From: Halomonas cupida
GTDB taxonomy: Bacteria > Pseudomonadota > Gammaproteobacteria > Pseudomonadales > Halomonadaceae
DNA: 64,000 nucleotides
Assembly: GCF_900142755.1 (NCBI RefSeq)
Contig: NZ_FRCA01000008.1
Span: forward strand, 197,519 to 261,518
Direction of reading: 5' to 3'
Every line of letters begins with the position of its first letter. The first letter of the stretch is position 1. Below the pieces are notes generated by a model. It was not told the origin of the DNA, did not search any database, and saw only the letters and a program-made list of their open reading frames with translations. Below, one piece after another: positions 46,117-55,163 of the stretch. The position numbers and the translations under genes were made by a program.

Positions 46117-46740
46117 CTAATGCCAGGACAGGTCCGCCGGAATCGAACGTTGCTTGATCAACCTGGCGTTGAGCATGTCCTTGTCTCGAGTCCGGTCGAT
46201 GGCACCGGACTGATCCTGGCCCATCGCCAACCAGCGCTGGATCAGGCGTTGCTCGAGCAGTTGATCCTCGACCTCAATGAACAGCGTGAAATCGAAGTAA
46301 TCGCGTAGCGCCAACCATGGCCCCTGGTCCAGCAACAGGTAATTGCCTTCAACGATCAGGATGCGATGGGAGGGGAAAATCACGCGCCCTCCGGCACGAG
46401 CCAGGTCCAGCGGACGATCGAAGACCGGTACCGCTACCTCGACATCCGCGGCTCGCAGTCGCACGAGATCGCGCTGCAGCCCATCGACGTCGAATGTCTC
46501 GGGCGCTCCCTTGACCGACAGGAGCCCGCGAGGACCAAGGACGGCGTTGTCAAAATGGTAACCGTCCATCGGCACCACCTCGGCCACTCCATCACTGCGC
46601 TCGTTGAGCGCCCTCGCCAACCACGCCGAACGAAAGGATTTTCCTGCTGCCGGGGGCCCGGCAAGCGCGACGATATAGCGGCGACGCCCTTCAGCCTGCT
46701 CAAGCAGTCGCTCGGCCATGGCGTCAATCGACGGATTCAT
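46117..46740 (-). CDS. P-loop sugar/nucleoside kinase family protein
   Basis: A 207-residue P-loop kinase with Walker A ALAGPPAAGKSF (about 26-37), PMDGYHFDN near 58-66 as in uridine/pantothenate-type kinases, and VEGNYLLLDQGPW. Relatives in polyol operons are called nucleoside/nucleotide kinase family proteins, but the context points to a sugar such as fructose, the product of mannitol oxidation. That substrate is inferred. ATG 46740 has GGAG upstream. Hairpin element E lies just before it within the operon. Confidence 0.8.
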   Translation of the reverse strand: MNPSIDAMAERLLEQAEGRRRYIVALAGPPAAGKSFRSAWLARALNERSDGVAEVVPMDGYHFDNAVLGPRGLLSVKGAPETFDVDGLQRDLVRLRAADVEVAVPVFDRPLDLARAGGRVIFPSHRILIVEGNYLLLDQGPWLALRDYFDFTLFIEVEDQLLEQRLIQRWLAMGQDQSGAIDRTRDKDMLNARLIKQRSIPADLSWH

Positions 46741-46781
46741 TGTGCTTTCTCTCCTGCATCGTCCAGTCCGCTCCCCCAACA

Positions 46782-46897
46782 CTATTGACATGGCCAAATA
46801 GCTCATCCTGATCGATTTGATTGTCGGCCTGATGGCCGACGGCAGCACGTCCCTGTGTCGTCATTAACCCAACATGAAAGCGTGCCGGGTTAATAAA
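46782..46897 (-). repeat. Dispersed hairpin element, copy E (short form), inside the polyol operon
   Basis: It has both conserved ends (CTATTGACATGGCCAAATAG and GCCGGGTTAATAAA) and the GTCGGCC/GGCCGAC stem but lacks the long GCACCACAC module seen in copies C and D. It occupies most of the gap between the SDR and kinase genes, so it is transcribed as part of the operon mRNA. Confidence 0.85.
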
Positions 46898-46932
46898 CCA
46901 GCACAGGGCCAGCGGAGGTCCGGTCATGTCAT

Positions 46933-47730
46933 TCAGCTCATCCAGTTGCCGCCATCCACGTTGAGTGTCTGGGCGACGATATAGTCACTATCGTCGCTGG
47001 CCAGAAAAACCGCAGCACCCGCATAGTCTTGCGGACGCCCCATGCGTCCAATCGGCACCGCCTCTCCGACCATGCGCTTCTTCTCGCCCAACGGTCGGTT
47101 TTCATAGCGGGCAAAGAGGGCATCGACCTCGGCCCACATGGGCGTATCCACCACCCCGGGGGCCAGGCCATTGACACGAATCCCCTGCTTGATCAGATCC
47201 AGCGCGCAGGACTGCGTCAGGCTGATCACTGCGGCCTTGGTAGCGCAATAGGTACTGACCAGGGGTTCACCACGACGACCGGCTTGAGAGGACATGTTGA
47301 TGATGCGCCCACCTTTCCCCTGCTCGACCATCGCCCGCGCCACCGCCTGAAGGGTGAAGAACAGTCCCTTTACGTTGACGGCAAACTGGCGGTCGAAGCT
47401 GGCCTCGGACACCTCGAGTACCGGCTGCATGTCGAATATCGCCGCATTGTTGACGAGGATATCGATAGCACCGAAACGCTGCTCCACCGCCGAGATCATG
47501 CCTGCGATGGAGTCACGGCAACAGACGTCGAGACGTACCCCCATGGCAGCTTCCCCGGCATCAAGCTCCGCCAGTCCCTCGTCGATGGCCGTCGCATCGA
47601 TATCGGCAATCGCCACCCTGGCGCCCTGCTGAAGATAGGCCTGGGCAATGGCCAGCCCGATGCCGCGCGCACCCCCGGTGACCACCGCCACCTGATCCTG
47701 CAGCTTTCCTGCCATTCCCTGAGCGTTCAC
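46933..47730 (-). CDS. SDR polyol dehydrogenase (sorbitol/L-iditol 2-dehydrogenase-like, SmoS type)
   Basis: A classical SDR of about 265 residues with TGGARGIG glycine motif near residues 18-25, LVNNAAIF, a catalytic Ser in NMSSQAGRRG, and Tyr161-Lys165 (YCATK). The family includes galactitol/sorbitol dehydrogenase SmoS, which makes fructose from sorbitol. GTG 47730 overlaps the HAD stop by one base (TAGTG) and has GGAGG 9 bases upstream; ATG 47715 is the alternative. It is linked with the importer and mannitol dehydrogenase in one operon. Confidence 0.88.
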   Translation of the reverse strand: MNAQGMAGKLQDQVAVVTGGARGIGLAIAQAYLQQGARVAIADIDATAIDEGLAELDAGEAAMGVRLDVCCRDSIAGMISAVEQRFGAIDILVNNAAIFDMQPVLEVSEASFDRQFAVNVKGLFFTLQAVARAMVEQGKGGRIINMSSQAGRRGEPLVSTYCATKAAVISLTQSCALDLIKQGIRVNGLAPGVVDTPMWAEVDALFARYENRPLGEKKRMVGEAVPIGRMGRPQDYAGAAVFLASDDSDYIVAQTLNVDGGNWMS

Positions 47731-48434
47731 TATCCTGCTCCTCCCTTCCGGGTCTGATGATTCAGACGACACTGCTGCTGCCAGCTCACCACCAGTTCCG
47801 GCAACTCGCGCATATCGGTCATTACCTGCCAGACACCTAAATCACGCAATCGTGATGCCTGGTTGGGTGGCACATGACTGGCACCGACAAAGCCGATAAC
47901 CGTCATACCCGCGGCCAGTGCTGCAGAGGAGCCGGATATCGAGTCCTCGACCACCAGACAATCTGCCGGTGCAACACCCAGCGTCTGTGCCGCCAGCCGA
48001 TAGATGGCCGGATCTGGCTTGGGCCTGGCAACCTGCTCGGCACAGAAGATCGGCACCTCGCCGAGTACATGCCGCAGTCCAGTCGTCGCTAGAGAGCTCT
48101 CGACCCGCTGACGACGACTGTTGGACACCACGGCCCGGGCCAGGTCGATAGCCTCGATGGCCTGGGCAACGCCCGGCACTGGCTGCAGCTCCCGGCTCAG
48201 GCGAGCCTCGATCTCATCATCCAGCAGGCTCAAGGCACCTTGCGGAAGCGAGTGTCGACTGGCGGCTGCCAGGTGCTCGAGGATGGCTTCAGTGGTGCGT
48301 CCCAGCGCCTCGTTCAGGGCGTTTTCCACATCGATATCCGGCAACCACTGAGCGAGGCGTTGAGCGAGAGTACGTTCGGCAATGACTTCGCTATCCACCA
48401 GTACGCCATCACAGTCGAAGATCAGCGTCTGCAT
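47730..48434 (-). CDS. HAD-family hydrolase (beta-phosphoglucomutase-like subfamily)
   Basis: A 234-residue HAD phosphatase. Motif I is DCDGVLVDSE (Asp7, Asp9), motif II is in AVVSNSRRQ, motif III the lysine of RPKPDPAIY and motif IV VVEDSISG, so all four are intact, with the helical cap of the beta-PGM-like class. It probably acts on a sugar or polyol phosphate. Its ribosome site AAGGAG overlaps the stop of the upstream ATPase gene, and its own stop overlaps the SDR start, so it is firmly inside the polyol operon. Confidence 0.88.
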   Translation of the reverse strand: MQTLIFDCDGVLVDSEVIAERTLAQRLAQWLPDIDVENALNEALGRTTEAILEHLAAASRHSLPQGALSLLDDEIEARLSRELQPVPGVAQAIEAIDLARAVVSNSRRQRVESSLATTGLRHVLGEVPIFCAEQVARPKPDPAIYRLAAQTLGVAPADCLVVEDSISGSSAALAAGMTVIGFVGASHVPPNQASRLRDLGVWQVMTDMRELPELVVSWQQQCRLNHQTRKGGAG

Positions 48435-48443
48435 GACGTCTCC

Positions 48444-49586
<1,143 letters not shown>

Positions 49587-49598
49587 GTGACAGTCCTC

Positions 49599-50483
49599 TT
49601 ATTTCACCGCGCCGAAGGTCAGGCCGCGCACCATCTGCTTCTGGGTCAACCAACCGAAGATCAGGATGGGCGCAATGGCCATGGTCGAGGCCGCCGACAG
49701 CTTGGCCCAGAACAGGCCCTCAGGGCTCGAGAACGACGCGATGTAGGCGGTCAGTGGCGCCGCCTGGGAAGTGGTCAGGTTGAGGCTCCAGAAGGCCTCG
49801 TTCCAGCTCAGGATCACCGACAGCAGGCCAGTGGAGGCGATACCCGGCAGGGTCAGCGGCAACAGCAGATACCAGATTTCCTGTAACGTACCGGCGCCAT
49901 CCATCCGCCCAGCCTCGAGAATGTCCCGAGGTAGATCCTTGAAGAAGGTGTAGAGCATCCATACCACGATCGGCAGGTTCATCAGGGTATAGACGATGGT
50001 CAGGCCGGTACGCGTATCCAGTAACCCGAAGTCACGGAACAGCAGGTAGATGGGCACCAGCACCCCCACCGACGGCAGCATCTTGGTCGACAGCATCCAC
50101 AACAGCGTGCCGCGAGTCCGCCGGGTCGGCAGGAAGGCCATGGAATAGGCCGAAGGGATGGCAATCAACAGCGCCAGCAGCGTCGATCCGAACGACACCA
50201 CCACACTGTTCCAGGCGAACTTCGAATAGTCCGCGCGGCTCTGCACCTCGGTATAGCTCTCCAGGGTCGGCGAGAAGATCAGGCTCGGATCGGCAATCGC
50301 ATCAGCCTCGGTCTTGAAGCCGGTGAGGATCATCCAGAAGATTGGAAAGAAGATGATCAGCGCCACCCCCCAGCCCAGGATAGCCATGGCCACCTTGCGG
50401 CGGCGTTGTGCCCGCGCGGCCGGACTGATACCCGCGGCAGCCGGTGCGGCAGTGGCCGTTGTTGTTCCAGCGGTCGTCGTCAT
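49599..50483 (-). CDS. ABC polyol/sugar transporter permease (SmoG/MalG-like)
   Basis: A 294-residue inner-membrane permease with six helices and a CUT1 EAA loop (EAGRMDGAGTLQEIWYLLLP). The N-terminal about 30 residues are a Thr/Ala-rich then basic extension (AAPAAAGISPAARAQRRRK) facing the cytoplasm. ATG 50483 has AAGGAG 6 bases upstream. It follows the first permease by 25 bases and precedes the ATPase by 12. Confidence 0.92.
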   Translation of the reverse strand: MTTTAGTTTATAAPAAAGISPAARAQRRRKVAMAILGWGVALIIFFPIFWMILTGFKTEADAIADPSLIFSPTLESYTEVQSRADYSKFAWNSVVVSFGSTLLALLIAIPSAYSMAFLPTRRTRGTLLWMLSTKMLPSVGVLVPIYLLFRDFGLLDTRTGLTIVYTLMNLPIVVWMLYTFFKDLPRDILEAGRMDGAGTLQEIWYLLLPLTLPGIASTGLLSVILSWNEAFWSLNLTTSQAAPLTAYIASFSSPEGLFWAKLSAASTMAIAPILIFGWLTQKQMVRGLTFGAVK

Positions 50484-50508
50484 GACGGTCTCCTTGGCGC
50501 TACTGGCG

Positions 50509-51399
50509 CTAGCTGTCGAGGTTCTTTGCCACCATCCGCACCAGGAAGATGGCCACGATATTGGCAAGGATGATGGCAATGACCCCACCGGCAGAGGCCG
50601 TACCGACGTCAAAGTCCAGCAGTGCCCGGATGTAGATCAGATATGCGAGGTTAGTGGTCGCCAGCCCCGGACCACCGGATGTGGTGACGAATATCTCGGC
50701 AAAGATCGTCAGCAGGAAGATCATCTCGATCATCACCACCACGCTGATCGCCCGCTTGAGGTGGGGCAGCGTGATGTAGAAGAAGATCGCTATCGCTCCA
50801 GCGCCATCCATGCGCGCCGCCTCGACCTGATCCTCGTCCAGCGACTGCATGGCGGTCAGCAGAATCAGCAGAGCAAACGGCAGCCACTGCCAGGCGACAA
50901 TGATGATGATTGAGGTCAACGGCAGGCTGGAGAACCAGTCCACCGCCGGCAGGCCAAGGCTCTCGGCCAGCCATGCCAACACCCCGTTGGCTGGATGCAT
51001 CATCATGTTCTTCCACACCAGGGCACTAACGGTGGGCATGACAAAGAACGGTGAGATCGCCAGTACTCGCGCAATCCCACGGCCCATGAATTCCTGCTGG
51101 AAGAGCACCGCCAGCAAGGTGCCACCGACCACGGTAATCGCCAGTACCCAGCCAACCAGCAACAGCGTAGTGCCCATGGCCGACCAGAGTGCCGGATCGG
51201 TCACCAGGTATTCGTAGTTCTCCAGCCCGGCAAAACCGGTCATGCCGGGCATCAGCAGGTTGTAGCGCTGAAACGAGAACCAGATGGTCATCGCCAGCGG
51301 TACGATCATCCACAGCAGCAGTAGGGTGACGGCCGGTGCCTGAAGTGAGAGCGTACGCAGCCCCCCGACGGTGCGGCCGGAAGCTCGAGTCCTGTTCAT
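50509..51399 (-). CDS. ABC polyol/sugar transporter permease (SmoF/MalF-like)
   Basis: A 296-residue permease with six helices and EAA loop EAARMDGAGAIAIFFYITLP. The sequence style (FQRYNLLMPGMTGFAGLENY near the N terminus) matches polyol importers of the sorbitol/mannitol type. GAGG lies 6 bases before the ATG. It is second in the operon after the binding protein. Confidence 0.92.
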   Translation of the reverse strand: MNRTRASGRTVGGLRTLSLQAPAVTLLLLWMIVPLAMTIWFSFQRYNLLMPGMTGFAGLENYEYLVTDPALWSAMGTTLLLVGWVLAITVVGGTLLAVLFQQEFMGRGIARVLAISPFFVMPTVSALVWKNMMMHPANGVLAWLAESLGLPAVDWFSSLPLTSIIIIVAWQWLPFALLILLTAMQSLDEDQVEAARMDGAGAIAIFFYITLPHLKRAISVVVMIEMIFLLTIFAEIFVTTSGGPGLATTNLAYLIYIRALLDFDVGTASAGGVIAIILANIVAIFLVRMVAKNLDS

Positions 51400-51504
51400 G
51401 ACGGACCTCGTTCGGAAGTGACAGCGTCAGACCCCAATCAGTGTTCTCTCATGCGGTCCAACGGTTGGGTGGAAAGCGGCCGGCATTGCCGGCCGCAGCC
51501 AGGG

Positions 51505-52860
51505 TCAATCGAGGTAGCCGGCACGCTGCATGGTGCGTTCGGTGGCACGCTGAGCCGCCGAGAGCGCCTGGTCGACACTGGTCTCGCCGGACAACGCCGA
51601 GGCCACCATCTGGCCAACCTGTGTACCAATGGCCTGGAACTCAGGGATGCCGACAAACTGCACGCCCACATAAGGGTTCGGTTCCAACGATGAATCCAAT
51701 GGATCCGCGGCGTTTATCGCATCAACCACAAACCCGGCAAAGGGTGCGGCCTGCTGATAGTTCTCATTGTCATAGGTCGACTGACGAGTTCCCGGCGGCA
51801 CGCTGGTCCAGCCTTTGGTTTCGCCGACCAGGTTGACGTAGTCCTGAGAGGTTGCCCAGGTGATGAAGGTGCGAGCGGCGTCCGGCGCATCCGAAGATGC
51901 CGGAATGGCCAGTGACCAGGCCCACAGCCAATGGGAGCCCTTGGGCGTTTCGGCCACCGGCGCCGGTGCAAAGCCAAGACGATCGGCCACCGTCGACTCA
52001 TCCGGGTTGAACAGCTTTCCCGCCGCGGACGTGGCATCCACCCACATCGCACAGTTGCCACGCGAGAACAGCGCCAGGTTCTCGTTGAAGCCATTGGATG
52101 TGGCGCCAGCCGGACCATAGTTGTTCATCAGATCGACATAGAAGGAGATCGCATTCTGCCAGGCTTCGCTGTTGATCTCCGGATTCCAGTCCATATCAAA
52201 CCAGCGACCACCGAAGGTATTCACCAGCGTCGAGACGAAAGCCATGTTCTCGCCCCACCCCGGCTTGCCACGCAAACAGATACCGGCCACATCGCTATCG
52301 GGATCATGGAGAGTCTCGGCCCAGTCACGAACCTGCTCCCAGGTGGGCTGCTCCGGCATCTCGATACCAGCGCCCTCGAACAGGTCGGTACGGTAATAGA
52401 GCATCGAGCTCTCAGCGTAGAACGGCAGCGCATGCAGCACGCCATCATGGCTCAGGCCATCGCGCACCGGCTTGAGCAGATCGCCTTCCTGATATTCTGC
52501 GGGTAGATCTTCCAGCGGCTGCAGCCAACCACGCTCAGCCCAGATCGGTACTTCATAACTGCCGATTGTCATGACATCGAACTGGCCACCCTGGGTGGCA
52601 ATATCCGTGGTCATGCGCTGACGCAGCACATTCTCCTCCAGCACCACCCAGTCCAGGGTGATATCCGGGTGAGCCTGTTCGAATTCCTCGGTGAGGCTCT
52701 GCATGATGACCATATCGTTATTGTTGACCGTGGCCACGGTGATGGTCTCGGCCTGGGCCGCGCCTGCGGTCAGCGCGGCAGCACCGACCAACAACGCCAG
52801 TGGCTTGCGTAGCGCAGGACAGACGCGGGCAGTTGAACCTGGGTGGGAAAGGTGAGGCAT
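51505..52860 (-). CDS. ABC polyol/sugar-binding periplasmic protein (SmoE-like)
   Basis: A 451-residue extracellular solute-binding protein, family 1. A signal peptide ends near residue 38 (GAAQA). The mature protein begins ITVATVNNNDMVIMQSLTEE and has the two-lobed pattern with FAWSL-like WAWSLAIPAS and a GETKGWTSVPPGTR segment characteristic of sorbitol/mannitol-binding proteins. AGGAG stands before the ATG. It is the first structural gene of the polyol operon, downstream of the putative SorC operator. Confidence 0.92.
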   Translation of the reverse strand: MPHLSHPGSTARVCPALRKPLALLVGAAALTAGAAQAETITVATVNNNDMVIMQSLTEEFEQAHPDITLDWVVLEENVLRQRMTTDIATQGGQFDVMTIGSYEVPIWAERGWLQPLEDLPAEYQEGDLLKPVRDGLSHDGVLHALPFYAESSMLYYRTDLFEGAGIEMPEQPTWEQVRDWAETLHDPDSDVAGICLRGKPGWGENMAFVSTLVNTFGGRWFDMDWNPEINSEAWQNAISFYVDLMNNYGPAGATSNGFNENLALFSRGNCAMWVDATSAAGKLFNPDESTVADRLGFAPAPVAETPKGSHWLWAWSLAIPASSDAPDAARTFITWATSQDYVNLVGETKGWTSVPPGTRQSTYDNENYQQAAPFAGFVVDAINAADPLDSSLEPNPYVGVQFVGIPEFQAIGTQVGQMVASALSGETSVDQALSAAQRATERTMQRAGYLD

Positions 52861-52969
52861 GATGCACTCCTGTTATCGAACCCCGTCTCTGCGGGCTTGT
52901 TGTTGTAGCTGCCGGGTCGAGCGATGCGGTCATCAGTATCGTTGCGAATCCGCTTTCGCGCTCGGCATT

Positions 52970-52999
52970 TTTGATCAATCACATCAACGAATGATCAAA
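52970..52999. promoter_or_regulatory. Candidate operator of the polyol operon
   Basis: TTTGATCA (52970-52977) and TGATCAAA (52992-52999) form a perfect 8-bp inverted repeat with arms 22 bases centre to centre, about 110 bases before the binding-protein start. Symmetry and position suit a dimeric or tetrameric SorC-type regulator. Binding is not demonstrated. Confidence 0.5.
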
Positions 53000-53059
53000 T
53001 GATCGGGCAAGGAGATAAAAAAAGCAAAGACAAGCGGGTTAGACTTTAGGGGGACGGCG

Positions 53060-53270
53060 GGCCAGCTACGAGCTTCGAGACACGAGCAACGAGCTGCCCA
53101 GTGCCAACCTGATGGCTACGTGCCTCTCCCCAGGATTCGGGGTTCGGGGTTCGGGGTTCGGGGTTCGGGGTTCGGGGTTCGGGGTTCGGGGTTCGGGGTT
53201 CGGGGTTCGGGGTTCAGCTCGAGCGTAGCGTGCTCGTAGCTCGCAGCTCGTGGCTGAGTGAGCGTTCGCT
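53060..53270. repeat. Shared non-coding cassette, copy 2 (with heptamer array)
   Basis: Same ordered blocks as at about 27060-27290: GAGCAACGAGCTGCCCAGTG, GTGCCTCTCCC, AGGATTCGGGG, AGCTCGAGCGTAGCG and GCTCGTAGCTCG, ending GCTCGTGGCTGA. Here the GGATTCGGGG block is expanded into a heptamer array. The cassette lies between the SorC gene end and the polyol promoter. Confidence 0.75.
53141..53210. repeat. Ten perfect GGTTCGG heptamers
   Basis: Ten uninterrupted 7-bp units, with a decayed unit on each side (GATTCGG, GGTTCAG). The array is about 280 bases upstream of the polyol-binding protein gene. Perfect identity points to active slippage, so copy number probably varies between strains. Confidence 0.95.
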
Positions 53271-53281
53271 GTTGCGGGCCC

Positions 53282-54229
53282 CTACAACGCCTCGACCACA
53301 ATACGCGCGGCATGCTCATCAGTGATCAAGCCGTTCAACCAACCGCCGCGCAGCGCGGCGAGGATGGCCGGGCCCTTCTCGCGTCCGCCAGCCAGTGCGA
53401 CTACCGTCTGGTCGCGGAACACGGTCAAGGGCAGACTGGTGACTCGGCGAGTGATCGAGCAGTCGATAACTTCGCCGGATTCGCTCAACGGCCAACCCAG
53501 CAACTCGCCCACCGCGTCGAATGACAGCAGTTCGGCCAGTTCATCGGCACTGATGAAATGATCCTGAAACAGGGTCGCCTGGGGATCGATACGCCCCACA
53601 CCGATAAAGGCGGTGCAAGCCTGGCGTGCCACCTCTCCAATGGCACGGAACAGTGGCTGACCGGCCAGGGCCTCCTTTTCCTCAACACTGGCGGCGACCA
53701 CCGGCGTCGGCAACAGGAAGCGCTCGCCCCCGGTCTTGTCGGCAGCCACCATGACACCATCGTAGCGGTTGGCAGAACCATCCCGGGCCACATTACCGAC
53801 CAGTGAAACAAAGCGGTGCTGAGGACGATCGATACGGCTCAGTGCCTCCACTGTCGCCCGCACCGAGCGTCCCGTGCCCAATGACAGGGTCTGTGGATCA
53901 CTACGCTCGATCAAACGTGACAACCGCTCGGCGCCAGCCACGGCAAGATAAGGCGTGGTATCGCCAGCATCAGCAGCAGCTGGAACTACATCGCAATAGT
54001 CGAGTTCGAAACGCTGGCGAATGGCCTGGGACAACGCCGTGCAAGAGGCAATCGGATGGTCGATATGCACCTTGACCAGGCCCTCCTGGCGCGCCAGCGC
54101 CAGCAAACGCTGGACGCCCGGACGCGAGACACCAAGCTGAGCGGCAATATCGTCCTGGGTGCAACCACCAACATAGGATAGCCAGGCCGCCCGTGCCGCC
54201 TGATCCAGCTTGACCTCGAACTTGTCCAC
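53282..54229 (-). CDS. SorC/DeoR-type sugar-binding transcriptional regulator
   Basis: A 315-residue regulator. An N-terminal helix-turn-helix (YVGGCTQDDIAAQLGVSRPG, about 19-38) is joined to a large sugar-binding domain of the SorC family (LSLGTGRSVRATVEAL; FVSLVGNVARDGSANRYDG; LAGGREKGPAILAALRGG at the end). It likely senses a phosphorylated polyol or sugar and controls the operon downstream on the same strand. No ATG fits; GTG 54229 with TGAGG upstream is the best start, and GTG 54241 is possible. Confidence 0.88.
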   Translation of the reverse strand: MDKFEVKLDQAARAAWLSYVGGCTQDDIAAQLGVSRPGVQRLLALARQEGLVKVHIDHPIASCTALSQAIRQRFELDYCDVVPAAADAGDTTPYLAVAGAERLSRLIERSDPQTLSLGTGRSVRATVEALSRIDRPQHRFVSLVGNVARDGSANRYDGVMVAADKTGGERFLLPTPVVAASVEEKEALAGQPLFRAIGEVARQACTAFIGVGRIDPQATLFQDHFISADELAELLSFDAVGELLGWPLSESGEVIDCSITRRVTSLPLTVFRDQTVVALAGGREKGPAILAALRGGWLNGLITDEHAARIVVEAL

Positions 54230-54312
54230 GCGCCGCCTCACTCCCGTGATCCTGATGGTGCCTTCATCATCGCAAGGCCAACGGCATTGCACAATGCATG
54301 ACGCTCCGCTCT

Positions 54313-54353
54313 CTGCAGCACGATCTGCTCGTACCGGCGTAGTTTTCACCCGC
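54313..54353. promoter_or_regulatory. Conserved 41-bp upstream box, unit 1
   Basis: The segment from CTGCAGCACGATCTGCTCGT to GTAGTTTTCACCCGC matches the box at 57704-57744 at 36 of 41 positions without gaps. It lies 92 bases before the first small secreted gene of unit 1, in the gap divergent from the SorC gene. It is a candidate binding site for the LuxR-type paralogues of the region. Confidence 0.6.
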
Positions 54354-54444
54354 AGGGGGGAAGGCGGCCCAGAGTCAAACTCCTATGTTGGAGATAGCCA
54401 TTGGATTACATGATCTAACAAATCCTTAATCAGGAGAAAGTAAC

Positions 54445-54765
54445 ATGCGTATTCCATCTGGATGCATTGTCGTCACTATCCTGCTGACTCTCTCAGCAGG
54501 TGCCATGGCCCAGAATTCAGCCTGCATACGCCAGCTAAGCACAGGGGAGAATATCGATGACATCATCGCTAAAGAAGGCGGGCTACAGCCAGCATTGAAC
54601 ATGGCTCTTAGTCAGCGTGAGTCCAATCTTCGCTGGTTCGCCGATATGCGAGAAAGCATGAACCAGGGTGTTGCCGAAGAGCAACTCAGGCAGCTTTACG
54701 CACAGGGCGAAATGGCCAATCGTGCCAATGAACAATTGATAGAGGCCTTGCAATGCCGACAGTAA
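54445..54765 (+). CDS. Small secreted protein, unknown function
   Basis: A 106-residue precursor with a clear signal peptide (about residues 1-22, ending GAMAQ). The mature 84 residues are helical and hydrophilic with two cysteines (SACIRQL and ALQCRQ at the very end) that could form a terminal disulfide. No family recognised. AGGAG lies before the ATG. It is the first gene of the unit that also holds the broken small gene, the protease-like lipoprotein and a LuxR-type regulator. Confidence 0.75.
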   Translation: MRIPSGCIVVTILLTLSAGAMAQNSACIRQLSTGENIDDIIAKEGGLQPALNMALSQRESNLRWFADMRESMNQGVAEEQLRQLYAQGEMANRANEQLIEALQCRQ

Positions 54766-54810
54766 AGATTGGCTAAAAAGGTAGTACAACGAAAACGCAG
54801 GAAAAGAACA

Positions 54811-55101
54811 ATGAATTCCTCAACAAGAGCCATCCTGATATCAACGACATTGATGTTAGCAAGCATATTCCAAACATCACTTGCCAAAGAGGACAACATC
54901 ACCGACAAGGAGTGAAATAACCACCCCACCAGAGAGTGTGATTTCTACGATAGGGTAGTAAAGATTCCCGACGAGCCAACACCAACAACAGAGCCAGTGA
55001 AAACCTCGACAAACTATATGCACTGGGCAACCTGTGTCTACGATGCCATGGGGTATCAAACCTCCTACAACGGCATCGCAGGAAGGGTTCTGTGCATGTA
55101 G
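54811..55101 (+). pseudogene. Small secreted protein gene with an in-frame TGA at codon 35
   Basis: From ATG 54811 (AGGA 8 bases upstream) the frame encodes a signal peptide (LISTTLMLASIFQTSLA) and KEDNITDKE, then TGA at 54913. The same frame then stays open for 61 more codons to TAG 55099, with protein-like content: CDFYDRVVKIPDEPTP, then YMHWATCVYDAMGYQTSY and a C-terminal GRVLCM, three cysteines in all. A single nonsense change in a 96-residue secreted protein is the simplest reading; readthrough is possible. No selenocysteine context is apparent. Confidence 0.65.
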
Positions 55102-55163
55102 CCATACCCTAGCAAACCCTTATAAGAACAAAAAATAAAAGAAATCAATATAAACCAGGGAAC

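Noticed and set aside
53116..53319. Frame giving NPEPRTP repeats
   Set aside because: It is the translated GGTTCGG array; no start context and no protein-like flanks.
54913..54915. Selenocysteine at the in-frame TGA of the small secreted gene
   Set aside because: No selenoprotein family match and no evident downstream stem-loop; a secreted protein with other cysteines intact is more simply a nonsense mutant.
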